NCBI GenBank assembly: GCA_965153455.1
Contig: OZ234499.1
Coordinates: 5,501,577-5,565,576 of the forward strand
Source of the DNA: Sphagnum compactum
Lineage: Eukaryota > Bryophyta > Sphagnopsida > Sphagnales
Direction: 5' to 3'
Length of the DNA: 64,000 nt
Part shown: piece by piece, positions 37,080-48,900 of the stretch
Layout of the letters: each line of letters opens with the position of its first letter
How positions within the stretch are numbered: position 1 is the stretch's first letter
Made by a program: the position numbers and the translations under genes
The notes under the pieces: model-generated
Database searches by the model: none
What the model saw: only the letters and a program-made list of their open reading frames with translations
Told to the model about the DNA's origin: nothing

Positions 37080-37654
37080 AGATCTTTATTATGTTGGGTG
37101 AGGACTTCGCAGAGGACGGTTCTCGGAATTCAGCTCCTGTGCTCAGCTCCTCCCGCCTTGCACTCAGCCAGTATTCCCAGAACAGCCCTCTTCTAAATCC
37201 TTATCCTACACATAAAGCACTGCCTGGATTTTTCCTTTGTATTTTCAGCTCCCTTACCTGCCTGAAGAAACTTGTTTTCATCAGCAAGGGGGATCTTCCG
37301 TGTTGGAAGGTACCAGCCAGGCTGTACTGGGATCTTCTGACCAGCTGAAGATACCAGCCAGCCTGTCAGTCACTTTTTCTAAAAAATGAAAAAAATCTCA
37401 GCTCTGCTTTGCGTAGGAAAAGGACCTGAGTACAGGAGAGCGACCGGCCTCGGGCACAGATCTCAAATCACGAAAGGGACTGTATCAGGCCCTTCTCCTA
37501 TACGGAACACCCTCCAAAAATCCTCTATCAAGATTTTGACTGACGAGCCAGAAAGTTATAACCTTTTAAATGGCCAGCCCCTCAAAACAAATGCAACCAG
37601 AGCGTTTTGAATTCCATGTCCAAGGCGAGTAGCTTTATGCAGCAAAAGAAATTC

Positions 37655-37780
37655 AGAATTGTCAGAATATAGAAGGATTCTGTTCGTTTTCTGCATTCCT
37701 ATCTAGTTGTAGCCAAATTTGGCTAAATTAATTTTCTGGATGATCTCTACTTTTGGCTACATCACAAAATCCTTAAAAAG
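37655..37780. repeat. Repeat module with TAGCCAAATTTGGCTA core, copy 1
   Basis: AATATAGAAGGAT, then a perfect 16-bp palindrome TAGCCAAATTTGGCTA, then TTTGGCTACATCACAAAATC. The same order recurs at 38121-38245. Confidence 0.75.
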
Positions 37781-38120
37781 AAACCCACCCTGCAAGTTCA
37801 GCCTGCTGAAATCCCTGGCATAATGTACACACTAAGGGGTCCACAGATATAATGCATTGTACTGAGATTGCACTCTCCTCCAGTGAACAACACCTGCCAT
37901 AATGCACAGATGCCCCTTGAAAATTTATTATAGTGTGCATAATACAAAGATAATTTCAGCCTTTTAAAAAAACTTTTACTGTCGAAATTTCGCCAAAAAG
38001 TGAATTTCAAATTTTCAATTTTTTTTTGAAAACAGTGATTTTTGAGGTTTTCAGTCGCCAAAAGTGAGGGAAAACAATGTTAAAAATCACCCGATTCATT
38101 TACTTGTTTTTCAACGTGTA

Positions 38121-38245
38121 GCCAGAAATATAGAAGGATGATTATAAAGGTTTGTACTTTATTTCTGATTTATAGCCAGATTTGGCTAAAGTCTTCCTAG
38201 GGATGATGATTGCCACTTTGGCTACAAACAAAAATCCCTAAAAAT
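38121..38245. repeat. Repeat module with TAGCCAGATTTGGCTA core, copy 2
   Basis: Same layout as copy 1: AATATAGAAGGAT, TAGCCAGATTTGGCTA, GATTGCCACTTTGGCTAC. A partial relative lies at about 20812-20885. Confidence 0.75.
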
Positions 38246-38439
38246 AAAATAAACACTGCCAAGATTGTTACCAAAATACCATAGCACCTTGGCTAGCTTC
38301 AAAACATATTTGTCAAATAATAAATAAAATTTGAAATTCTCATTCCCACAAATAGAATTCCATAGTTTCGTTTGCAGAATCTAATTAGTTGAATTATTTT
38401 TTTGAGAATTTCTGAAAAAAAATAATTATATATATATAT

Positions 38440-38581
38440 ATAGCCAAATGTGGCTCCAAGAGTGAAATCTAATCAGACCCTTAAGACACAGGCATCTACC
38501 TACCATACTACCTTTGGCAGTTTTGACACTATATATATATATATATAATTAGATTTCACTCTTGGAGCCACATTTGGCTAT
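38440..38581. mobile_element. Foldback element with 34-bp perfect arms
   Basis: Arms 38440-38473 and 38548-38581 are exact reverse complements (outer end ATAGCCAAATGTGGCTCCAA). The 74-bp loop contains (TA)n next to the right arm, and another (TA)n lies just outside the left arm. The arm ends resemble the TAGCCAAATTTGGCTA module nearby, suggesting one family of foldback/MITE sequences. Confidence 0.85.
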
Positions 38582-38624
38582 TGAACAATGTGTTGGGAAT
38601 CAAAGCAAAAGCTGATGATTCTTG

Positions 38625-38672
38625 AAAGGATTAGGGTTAGGATTAAGATTAGGCTTAGGGTTAGGGTTAGAG
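38625..38672. repeat. Short TTAGGG-like tract
   Basis: Seven or so variants of GGATTA/GGGTTA in a row. Too short and degenerate to be a telomere; probably an interstitial microsatellite. Confidence 0.7.
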
Positions 38673-38910
38673 ATACCGCAAAAGTTGTAGGGTACCCATA
38701 GTACCTTGGCCAATTCGACACTAATTATATTATTTTCAGAAAATGTTAAAATTTTCAAAAAATTATTTCTTCCAAATCAAAAAAATATATTGTGAAGGGA
38801 AATAGTGGATATTTAGGAATATTGCATTTGTTGAAATGAACGTTTCAAAATTAATTAATTAATTATTCGACAGACATGTGTTGAAATGGCCAAGGTACTA
38901 GAACGGGGAA

Positions 38911-39236
38911 GGATATTGTTGTGTTTAGATTCATTATAGAGTATAGTAGCTTAAGGGATTTTATAGGCCCCTGGGTAATTATAATAGGTCTCTTTTTATA
39001 TGAGCATTTTAAAAAAATAATAATAATATTTTGGCTTGTGTTGAAACTTAAGATTAGTTACAGAGTTTTAATATCTTGAAGGATTTTGGTTTCTTTCTTT
39101 AGAGGATTTTTTTTTTTTTAAAGATTATATTTTTGCATGGATGGTGAAATATTTGAGTTTCCAAAATTCTTCTTTTGCCTTAAGATAATTTTTAATGCAA
39201 AAAATTGCAAGGCCATAGTGTGACACACCCATTGTT
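38911..39236. repeat. Dispersed repeat family A, copy 2
   Basis: Same content and order as 27536-27844, ending AGTGTGACACACCCATTGTT. Extra T runs account for the length difference. Confidence 0.85.
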
Positions 39237-39239
39237 TAA

Positions 39240-40720
39240 ATTTTTATTATTATGATGATGATTATTACTATTATCCATGCTTTTATTTTGTTAATCACCT
39301 TGGATTCCAGTTTAATTTTGTAAATCAAATTATGGTTTTTTTTGGAATTTTTTCACAAATCACAGAATAGTGATTTTTTATTTTTATTTTTATTTTTATT
39401 TTTTAAAATTCAACTTTCTGATGTTCTGTCATTGGCTAGCATCTCAAAGGGATTTAGCCCATAGTAAAAACAAATTGGCAACAAGTCTAAATAGCAAAAA
39501 AAAGAAACTAGTTTTAAAATCCTACCAAAGTAAAATCAGAGTCGAAAATGTGTTGAATTTTCTTCTCTTATTTTCCCGAAATTTGGTGAATTTTCTGAAC
39601 ATTGAGAATATTACACCAGAAATTTCCCTATTAAAATTTTCACCTTTTGGGGAAAAAAATCACAAACAAAAACAAAAACAAAAAATTAAAAAAAATTAAA
39701 TTATTTATTTATAAAAAATCATTGTCAACAGGACCTTATGGAAGGGTCCAGTTTGTTTTGTTTTAAAATTCAGAATCAAAATAATTTCTAGTTATGGATT
39801 TTTGAAAAAACAACTCAAAAAATTGGCAGTTTTTCATGAAAAAAAGACGGTGCTCAAGGGTAGGTTGTTTAACTTGGTTCTTTGAACTTTTTAGAACCAC
39901 AATCAAGGGTCCAATTCTCAGATTTTGGGAATGGCCACTCCAAGGATAAGAATCAAGACAAGTTCTTTGATTTTTTAAAATGCCCAGTCAAGGCTCCACA
40001 TATGGTCAAGAGCCATGAAGATTTTGGGGTTATTTTTAAACATTTATAAATATTTCATCCCTTAGACAATATGGTTTTTCAGTCCAAAAAAACATTTCAT
40101 GCGTTTAAAATAGCCTTTAATAAGGCGCCTTGTTAAAAGAAAGGTGAAGGTACCAATGTCGATTCAACCTAGCCATAGTCCTTAGCCCATCCCTGATTTC
40201 AATTCACCAATATGTGTTGCAATTTTTTTTTATTCTATTAAATTTTAAGTGAATTTGAACAAATTTATCATGGCAAATGTGGTCAACCCTTAAGTGAAAC
40301 CAAAATCAATTGTTATAAACAAATGAATTCATTAATAGTTAATCAAATTTATTAATAATTAATTCACTAATAATTAATCAATTTCATTAATAATTAATTC
40401 ATTAAATTAATTTTTTAGTTCATAACTAGGTTAAGCACCTAAGAACTTAAGTTAGGTTGAATAAAAATTCAAACTAAGTTAAGCACTTAAAAATTTAAGT
40501 TAATCTAAATCACTTAGCCCATCAACATAAAGTGCAAATGTGAAGGTGTAAAATCTCACAATTTTCCTCATTTCCATGTTTAAAGAACAATTTTTTAACC
40601 ATCACACCACTATTTGAATAAGTGAAATAATTTGTCATCACATATCAATATTCACGTTTTTTTCATAATATATGTGTAGGTTACCATAGATAAATTTTTA
40701 TGCTAGTCTTTAGGTACTTT
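39240..40720. other. AT-rich gene-free stretch
   Basis: No gene. 40320-40420 has short ATTAATAATTAATTC-type repeats, and 40535-40640 (minus) has a weak tRNA-like head (TAGTGGTGTGATGGTTAAAA). Nothing else recognised. Confidence 0.4.
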
Positions 40721-40724
40721 TTTC

Positions 40725-42250
40725 CTAGTTTAAGGTAGAATATTTTAGGCTATTCCTAGGGTAAGATTTTGGGTTATTCTTAAGTCATCCTAAATTAATC
40801 TACCCTAGGTTATTTTTGATTATTTTAAGTTATTTACCTTAAGTTATTTTAAAATATTTTACCTTTGGTTATTTTCGGTTATTCCACCTTTGGCCATTAT
40901 AAACTATTGTACCCTAAGATATTTTTAGTTATTATACCCTTGGTTATTTTAAATTATTTCACCTTACATTGTTATAGGTTGTTTTTGTTATAGACACCAC
41001 CATCACCCATCGCTTGCACTAACATAATCGCATGCATCATCAATTGCATCGTTGCTTACATCATTGTTAACTATTAATTAAATCTTAATTCACTATTAAT
41101 TAGGAAGTTTTTTTAAGAAGCTTTCTTGATCGATGCACACATAGAAATCTCTATGGAAACTTCCTTGAACTAGGTCCCCAATGGGGTATAAATAAGAGTA
41201 AGACCTCCCATTATCTTCAATCTGTTCAACTTCAGTTTTGGGTACACTTATTTGTTTTAACCTTTGTTTTCATGCATCATCAAAATAAAATTTCATTTGA
41301 ATCATCTTCTAGCATATATTGTGTTCTTACCTTGTGTTTTTGTGTTTTTAATCTCAGATTAAACATAAACTTACATTTTTGTGATTTGTTTTCCTTGTTG
41401 TGTCCTTGGTTTAGTTCCTATCATTGTAGTTGTTCGTGCCCATAACAGTTTTTATTTATTTTTAACTAATCCACATTATTTTACCTAAGGTTCCTCTTGG
41501 TTATTTTTTGTTATTCCATCTTAAACTATTATTAGTTAATCCACCCAAGTTATTTTCTGGCTATTATAACCTAGGTTTTTTTTTACTATTCTAAATTATT
41601 CCACCCTAATTGATTATAGGTTATTATTAATGATTTTTTATTATTTTTAAGTTATTCCAAAAAAGGTTATTTTAATTGATTTTACCCTAAATTATTTTTG
41701 GTTATTCCACTATAAACTGTTATAGGTTATTCCAAACTATTAAATGTTATTATACTTTAGGTTATTTTAGGTTACATAACCTTATGTTGTTATAGGATAT
41801 AACCTTAGGTTATTCTTAGGTATGACCTATAATAACCTATGATATAATATAAAGTAAAATGACTTAGAATAACATATAATAACCTAGGATAAAATAATTG
41901 ATAATAATTTAAGGTAAAATACGCTAATGTGAAATAGCTTCAAATAACCTATAATATAATAAACTAAGTTGGAATAACCTAAAAGCCTAAAATAATACTA
42001 GGTATAATAGCCTAAAATAACATAAGGTGGAATAACTTTAAATAATCTAAGGTGGAATAATCTAAAACAACCCATAATAACCTAGAATAACCAACGGTGA
42101 AATAATTTATAATAATTGAGAATAACCTATAACATATTAACATGAAATAATTTGAAATAGTAAAAAATAACTTAGGTTGGAATAACCTAGAATAAGGTCA
42201 CGAATGGCCAAGAATAACGTAAGGTAGAATAATCTAGAATAGCTTGGGGT
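40725..42250. repeat. Orientation-switching minisatellite of TTATTTTAGGTTATTCC type
   Basis: From 40725 to about 41821 the plus strand shows AGGTTATT/CCACCCTA words; from about 41823 to 42250 it shows the reverse complement (AATAACCTA, GGAATAACC). The whole is a degenerate array folded back on itself, interrupted by the solo LTR at 40986-41447. No coding capacity. Confidence 0.85.
40986..41447 (+). mobile_element. Solo LTR with 5-bp target duplication
   Basis: A 462-bp block begins TGTTATAGACACC and ends GTGCCCATAACA, so the ends form the TGTTAT/ATAACA inverted pair. It is flanked by GTTTT on both sides (40981-40985 and 41448-41452). A TATAAATA box lies at 41187-41194, fitting an LTR promoter. 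Insertion split the AT-rich minisatellite. The superfamily cannot be told from the LTR alone. Confidence 0.9.
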
Positions 42251-43099
42251 GCAATAACAAAATCATCATAAAAAAAACTTATTTATTGTAATGAATTATT
42301 TCAATTAACAATGAATTATGTCAACTAGTAGTGAAACATGGTGATTACATAATGACCCTATAATGACATAACTTTAAACAAGGTGAAACGACTAAAATGG
42401 GGTGAACCATATTGACAATGTTAGTTTTGAATATGACTTTAAATTTTACGTTCATATGTAATCCAAAAAAATGACAAGTGTGACAATCCAAACTATCCAC
42501 CTATTTATGTTTTCACCCACCATTCAAAGAGGATATTTCCACCAAATTTGACCTCCATTGCTTATCATCCCCGAGTAGAACTTTGAAATAGGTGGTGACA
42601 TGCGACAACATTCGACACTCATATTTTTTAAAAATTAGTACTTGAAATTTTTTTAAATTCAAAATATGATTTCAAAATGTTCAAATTTCAAGAGTCATTG
42701 ACTAGATGTAAATGGGTCATTATGTGTATGACATATGAACAAATGTGTGGCTTATGATACAAAAAACTAAATCTTAAAGTAGTTTTCATATTTTAACATG
42801 ATTTGAATTCATGATCATTTTTCAAGATGAAACGTAGAATTTAACGAAATTTATATACTTTTAGAATTTTCATATTTATTCAAAAAGAGTTAACACAAAT
42901 AATGTAATTTATTGGGGGAATTGTAAATATTTTAAAAAACATGTTGCAAAAAAAAATCCTTCAAAAAATCTTTCAAAAAATCCTTTCTATGAAAAAGTCA
43001 AAATGTTCACAAAGGGCCCATTTGTGGTTGAATACTTTGTCACCATTGGCTCATTTGATTGTGATTGCACCTAGGTAATGGTTGATGCAATTCAAAATG

Positions 43100-43440
43100 C
43101 ACTTTAACACACATTATGTCACCAAATGTGAAGATTCTTTATGGGCGATGTAATATCGTTTGCAAGGCCACACCTTAAAATGGTGGGTGTTGGAAAAGTA
43201 CAAACCATACTTGGGCTTCAAGTATACAAGTTGGAAGGAGTTCAAAGTCATGTTCAAAAATAGGTTTATCTCACATAACTAGTTCTTGAAAGATGGAATT
43301 GCATTGAATGACTTGAGGTAGGGTGGTTGTTGTGAGTCAATTATGTGATATGTCAAAAGGTTCAACCTAGTGTTAAACCAAATTTTCACGAAGGAGAAAT
43401 ACACCAAGAAAGTCGCATTTCTCCATGAATAGCCTTGGCA
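43100..43440 (+). pseudogene. Ty3/gypsy-type gag remnant
   Basis: The translation reads PHTLKWWVLEKYKPYLGF, then SWKEFKVMFKNRF, then a region ending in KEKYTKKVAFLHE. WW...W..F...F spacing is the pattern of the retrotransposon gag domain of Ty3/gypsy elements. At least three in-frame stops are present. It is interrupted on the right by repeat-rich DNA. Confidence 0.6.
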
Positions 43441-43568
43441 CACAAGTTCATTTCACTACAACATACTGTGTCCTTTTCCTTGTTTTTTTAACTAAATTAT
43501 TTCAACCAAAACAAACATTGGACTAAAATGTGTCATGTTTGTTTTGACTAACATGCTAGTTTATGTGG

Positions 43569-43607
<39 letters not shown>

Positions 43608-44560
43608 AATAAAAATTATGTTGAATGCAAAAAAGATTTGTTGCTTAAGGTTTTTTTTCTCAAAAAAAAAACATCTTCCCATGACACATTGTGAACCCCA
43701 TGTGTGAATATATATGTATATTTAATCTCCTCTTGTCACATCAACATGAATAACTTTGGTCCCAATCATAGGATCTCAAGAATGAGATTTGAACTTTCAC
43801 TTCCACGGCCATATGACAAGTTTTTAACCACTTCTTGTGATGACAAATGTATAATCACATAAATATAAATACTTGTTTAAAAAAATCTTGAGCATACAAA
43901 TGTAATAACATAATTATTTAATTTCATAATGTAGTTAATTTCATATATAGGTAATAGGTAGGTAGGTAGGTAGGCAATGGCTACTAAGTAATACCTACCT
44001 ATTTACCTACCTACTTTCATTTCATTATTTAATTTAATTCATTGTTTATTTTCATAATTACATTGGATTTTGTAATAAATTTAATAATGTGATGTAAAAA
44101 CATTGTAATCATTTTTATATTCTTTTGAGAAATTCAAATAAATTCATTTTAATTACACACACACACACACACACACACCCACATGCACACAATTATAAGT
44201 TGATATAGAATTTTTTGTTTTTAAAATCATAATTTAAAAAGTAGAGGCATTGTATACATCATGCCACAAAAGACAACAAAAGTAGTATGTTTTAATAATA
44301 ATAATAATCATATATGAATGATATGTTACCATCTCTATCATATTCTAATGATTGAACTTGTCACGATGCTAGCACTATGATTTCCACGTAGGTCCCCCAT
44401 GGTCCACATATTACTTGTAATGTTTGTTTTGACTAAAACAAAAATTGAACTTAGTCAAAATGAACATTGCTACTTTTTGAGTTAGTGAAAACAAAAAAAA
44501 TTAGTCATGTTAATCAAATAACAATGATTTTACGATCACCTTATACACAAATATTTAGTA
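43441..44560. repeat. Microsatellite-rich insertion between gag remnants
   Basis: Holds (AT)n at 43571-43601, a tRNA-like head on the minus strand at about 43765-43850 (AAGTGGTTAAAAACTTG, AAGTTCAAATCTC), (GGTA)n near 43955-43978 facing CCTACCTA runs, and (AC)n at about 44155-44178. TGTTTTGACTAA words occur near both ends. It may be a separate insertion, but I could not fix its termini. Confidence 0.5.
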
Positions 44561-44579
44561 GCGAAAAAAAAAATTGTTC

Positions 44580-44940
44580 TTGTGAAGAGAGGTGCTTGAC
44601 ATTTCTAACAAGTTCATGAGGTTTGTTAATTGTTTACGAGATGAACCTTGTACTTAGGAAAGACAAGTTGGACATGCTTTAGAATTTGGAGGTGACAACA
44701 AGGGGAGGGAACATGGTGACAAATGCAAATGGGATAAGATGTCTCACAATGAAAAATCTTGCCCCAATTCAAAGGACAAAAAGCTATAAAAGGATGAAAT
44801 GCTATAACTATAAAATAGTTGGAGCATTTAATCAAGGATTGTCCCCAACTCCAGAATCATTTATGTTCATCCTATGGGGAATAGTTGCAATGGAGTTGGT
44901 GAGCCCATGGGAACGTGATCAGCACAAGGTGAAATGAAAT
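44580..44940 (+). pseudogene. Probable gypsy gag tail with degenerate zinc knuckle
   Basis: Around 44795-44850 the plus strand reads KCYNYKIVGAFNQGLSP, which resembles a CCHC knuckle with three of the four metal ligands lost. Position and orientation fit the continuation of the gag remnant at 43.1 kb. Inference from weak similarity. Confidence 0.4.
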
Positions 44941-45829
44941 TCATATCAAAGGTGTTACATGTAAGATACTTTCAATACATGGGGGTGTGGAGTCAACAAG
45001 GATTTTGTTATTTGTTAGTGGAAGGGCATCAAAGTTGCTTTTAAAAAAAAAAAATTGGAAACCTCCACCCTTTGAACATTTTTGTAATCAACTTGGAATT
45101 AGAGTCATAGTTTGACTTGGCAACATGTTAGTCAAGTTCGATTTTGGGAATTGTGCCATTTTTATATATATTAAAGGCCTATTTCCATTTAATGCTTTAG
45201 TTGAAAGGAATTAAATTCATAATCTTGTAATTTAGTGAAAGCCAAAAGGTGGTTGAGGCAACAAGCTAATTGGTTGCACCTAACTTCTATTGTATTGAAC
45301 AAGTTGGGTTGATTGTCCCCTTGAATTGGTAAACTTCCAAGTAAGTTCATTAAGGCTTTTGTGTTGATAGCCACACAACTTATGAACCTCCTTGAGAAAA
45401 TGGTGAAAGGTTCAAAATGTTAAATGGGCAAAAAAAGGCATTGGAAGTATGAAAGGGAACACTTTCAAACCACATCTGTGTTGAAGTTCTTAGATTTGTG
45501 AAATGCACAATGATACAACATGAATTTCAATGTGAGATTTTTAAAAATAAAAATTTAATACACTTATTATACTTGATTTGTTCGCAAAAATAAAAATATA
45601 AAAATTAATTAAATTTCTTTAGCATTTGGAGTTTCAAAAATAATAAATACCAATTATATCATAATTTAAATGAATAAAATTGAATTGAATTGAATAATGA
45701 TATTAAAGATGTACATGTATTAAAAGAACTCATTATGAAATTATCTATTTATATAATAAGGTTTTAATGTGTGACATCCAACGAAATATGTGTTTATATA
45801 TTTTTGCAATAAAAATTTATATCATGTGA

Positions 45830-45900
45830 AATAGTGGTTGAATGGAAAAGGTTTTGGATTGTGAATGAGGAGGTGAAGGTTCAAACTTAAGTTTGAACAT
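45830..45900 (+). repeat. tRNA-derived SINE-like head ending in a palindrome
   Basis: AGTGGTTGAATGGAAAAGG (A-box-like), GGATTGTGAATGAGGAGG, then GGTTCAAAC (B-box consensus) follow in tRNA order. The B box is embedded in a perfect 20-bp palindrome GTTCAAACTTAAGTTTGAAC (45879-45898). No tRNA cloverleaf is intact. Confidence 0.5.
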
Positions 45901-45904
45901 GTTG

Positions 45905-48900
45905 TGCCCATGACATCATCATGATGACTTTTTCATGTCATAGGTTCATCAATCTCAAAAAAGAAAAAAATTTGAAAATGAAATCAAAGGTCTAATAAAA
46001 CTTTGGAATTCATTCATAATTGAAGGAGATTTTCTTTTTAAAATATAATATTATTATTTTGAAACAATATGGTGATAATTTTTAAATTAACTTAATATTG
46101 CCACATCAAAGTTAATAGTTTCAATCATCTTAGTCATTTCAAACAACCATTTCAACTAGTAGCTTTAGTTAGTTTAATCCTTTTAGACAATCATTTATTA
46201 ACAATATATATATTTTTGATATAAACAACTAGTTTGATTTAACTAAAGTACAAATTGGAATTTGAAATTATGTAATCATTAGACCTTGAAGATCTGTGGC
46301 CTTTTCCTTATTTGATTTCTATTTGTTTGATAAATATAACATATATAATTATTGTTTTTTTAGCTGATGATGCTTTTCCAAATATTATGGGCGCCACTAG
46401 CTATTGTAAATTGTCAAACTGCACTCAAATCCATTGAATTATTTTCTACTAGTAATCTTTTTGTTTCTCGTTTGTTTTGATTTAAAGTTTTCAATTATAA
46501 AAACTAGTGTAAAAATACACATTTGTAGTAGAAAGTGGTAGTGCTAAAACAATGTGAAGCTTATGAATTTGGCTTGATTCATAAGTTAAATAAAAGAATT
46601 AAACTCAAAATGCTAAGTAACCAAAAAACAAAAAACCAAATGGGGAGCCTTTGGGTTGGACAATTGAAGTCCATAATGGAATGTCCATGACCAAAACAAG
46701 TTATATCATAAGGCTAAGAAAGGTATTTAAAATATTGCCTCACCTAAAGCAATATTTGGAAAAGAATTGTAAAAAAGGGGAAGTCAAGGTGCTACCTTGC
46801 AAATGAATTGATCAAGTATGAACAAATGTGCATTTGGACATTGAAATGCAATCATGTGCACAAGGATCATGCAAAAGACAAGCATGATGTCCCTATGTTT
46901 GACATCATGGTGAAACAACCATGAGAATGGCCATAGATGAATGTTTTATAGGCCAATCTAGGTGAACATATAGGTGTGCAAATTTTTTGTCAAGGTGTTG
47001 TAGCACAAAGTTCATTGTTATGATAGGTTTGGGTGATACCCTCACCAAATTCAAAGAAGTCACAAGAATGCATTTCCATGAATTGAGTACTTGCCTTCCA
47101 CAATGTGAAGGAGTGACGCCATCATAAATGGTGGTGGTTTGCCCATCTAGGTTGACCTAGATAATACCAATTAAGACCAACCTTTATGTTGGAATCAAAT
47201 AAGTTATTCTTTAAGATGTGGGTAAGGTTGTATGATGTGCCTTAAGTGTATTAAGTAACTATGGTTTTAAAGTTACAGTGGGGTTGTAAAAACACTAGTT
47301 TCACAACTTGGATTTAAGTTATTAAGTTTGAGCACAACTTTCCATCCTCAAGTAGTTGGCCAAATTGAAAAAGGTCAAGTGAATATCAAATTAATTATTT
47401 CAAACAACTAAACAAGTGCCAATCATAAGGATTGGGGTGACCATTGGAGTTGGGGGGGCCTTGACACAAACTAGACCAAACATCTAGTGACTAGAATATA
47501 TGCGCATGTTAATATGATTGTAGGAGTTGAAGCACAAGGCTCATAACTTAACATTCCTGGCTAGGATGGTTATGTGATGGTTCTTACAAAAAGGAAGCCA
47601 TGAGCCAAACCAAGAAGAAGCTACATGTTCACACCAAAATACTTTTGAGGCTAGATGCTCAAGTATGTCATGAGAAGCACAACAAAAAATTGTAAGGACT
47701 AAACATTCAAGATTGTTGTTTGAAATGTTGGAGTCTCATTTGCATGAGAGATTTCATGAAATGGTTCATACGTCTCACCCTTATGTGTGTACATACAATT
47801 GTCAATAGATTTAGTAGCACAACCAAACTTTCCAAATGTATAAACTTAGACCAAATATAGAGTTGAACTCATAAAGTGAAGGCCCACAAATAGTTCAAAT
47901 TGGTTGGACCAAACAAAATGGTAAACGATATTTGGGTCAAGGGGAAAGTGTCCCATCTAAAGTAGGCAACATGGGTGAATCAATGGACAAGTTTAAACCT
48001 AACAAGGACATAAACTTGGTGTCAACAAATATGCACAACATAAAATAAATAGGTTGGAGGAGATATATTCTCAAATGTATTAAGGCATTGATGAGGACAT
48101 CAACCTTCCAAAAGAGGGGGTGAAACACACAATCTTCGATCCAAGTCTAATAAAAACACAAGAAAGGTCCAGCTTGTGTGTGTGAAGTTAGAAAGATGAA
48201 ATGGAAGAATGAAATGATGCAATGACAACCAATAGGAATTGACTTTAGAAGGCAAACTTGTAAACAAAAACCTCTTAAAAACTCACTTAGATGAAAGTAA
48301 AGTACAATTGTTCACATTATTGAAACATGCACACTTCCAAATGGGGATCCCACCCCATGCATGGACTCATGAGCCATGTACTAGAAGGACGAAGGAAGTT
48401 TGGATTATACTGTCTCCTCCAACACTATTTGTTGGTGCATTTGTATCCTCTACCAAAAGTAAGCCCACTATGATGGTTAGGACTGTCTTATAGAATTTTG
48501 AAATGGAATTGGTGTGTGGGAAAAGCCCAAAGGGAGGTTTGTAAAGAAAATATTACAAAAGTTAATGCGAGGCAACACAAGAGGTGGCACAATAAGCATG
48601 TAATATAACTTGCCTTTGATTTCTCTTGTGTTAGAATATATAAGACACCAATACAAATGAAGTGACTCATCAAAAATAGCCAAAGAAAGTGCCTAGGTGT
48701 TCTATGGCATTGAAAGGTTAGGTGATTTGGTGTTTGGTGGCACTAAGGCTAAGGTAATTTGCAATGAAATGAGGCCCTTAACTCCTTCACAGGAGCTCAA
48801 TGTGATCCGGACATGAGACAAGGTTAAAAGGAGACCTTGGGCAAACAAGGCCTTGGAGTGTCTATGAAATCCTTTCCTAGATTCATCTAATGTTAAATAA

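Noticed and set aside
37091-37610. Gene in the less AT-rich island (two ORFs of 85 and 74 codons)
   Set aside because: No family motif and no plausible splice model connecting them; left as an unexplained island.
38625-38672. Telomere or telomere-scar at the TTAGGG-like tract
   Set aside because: Too short and mixed (GGATTA, GGCTTA); plant telomere repeats are TTTAGGG.
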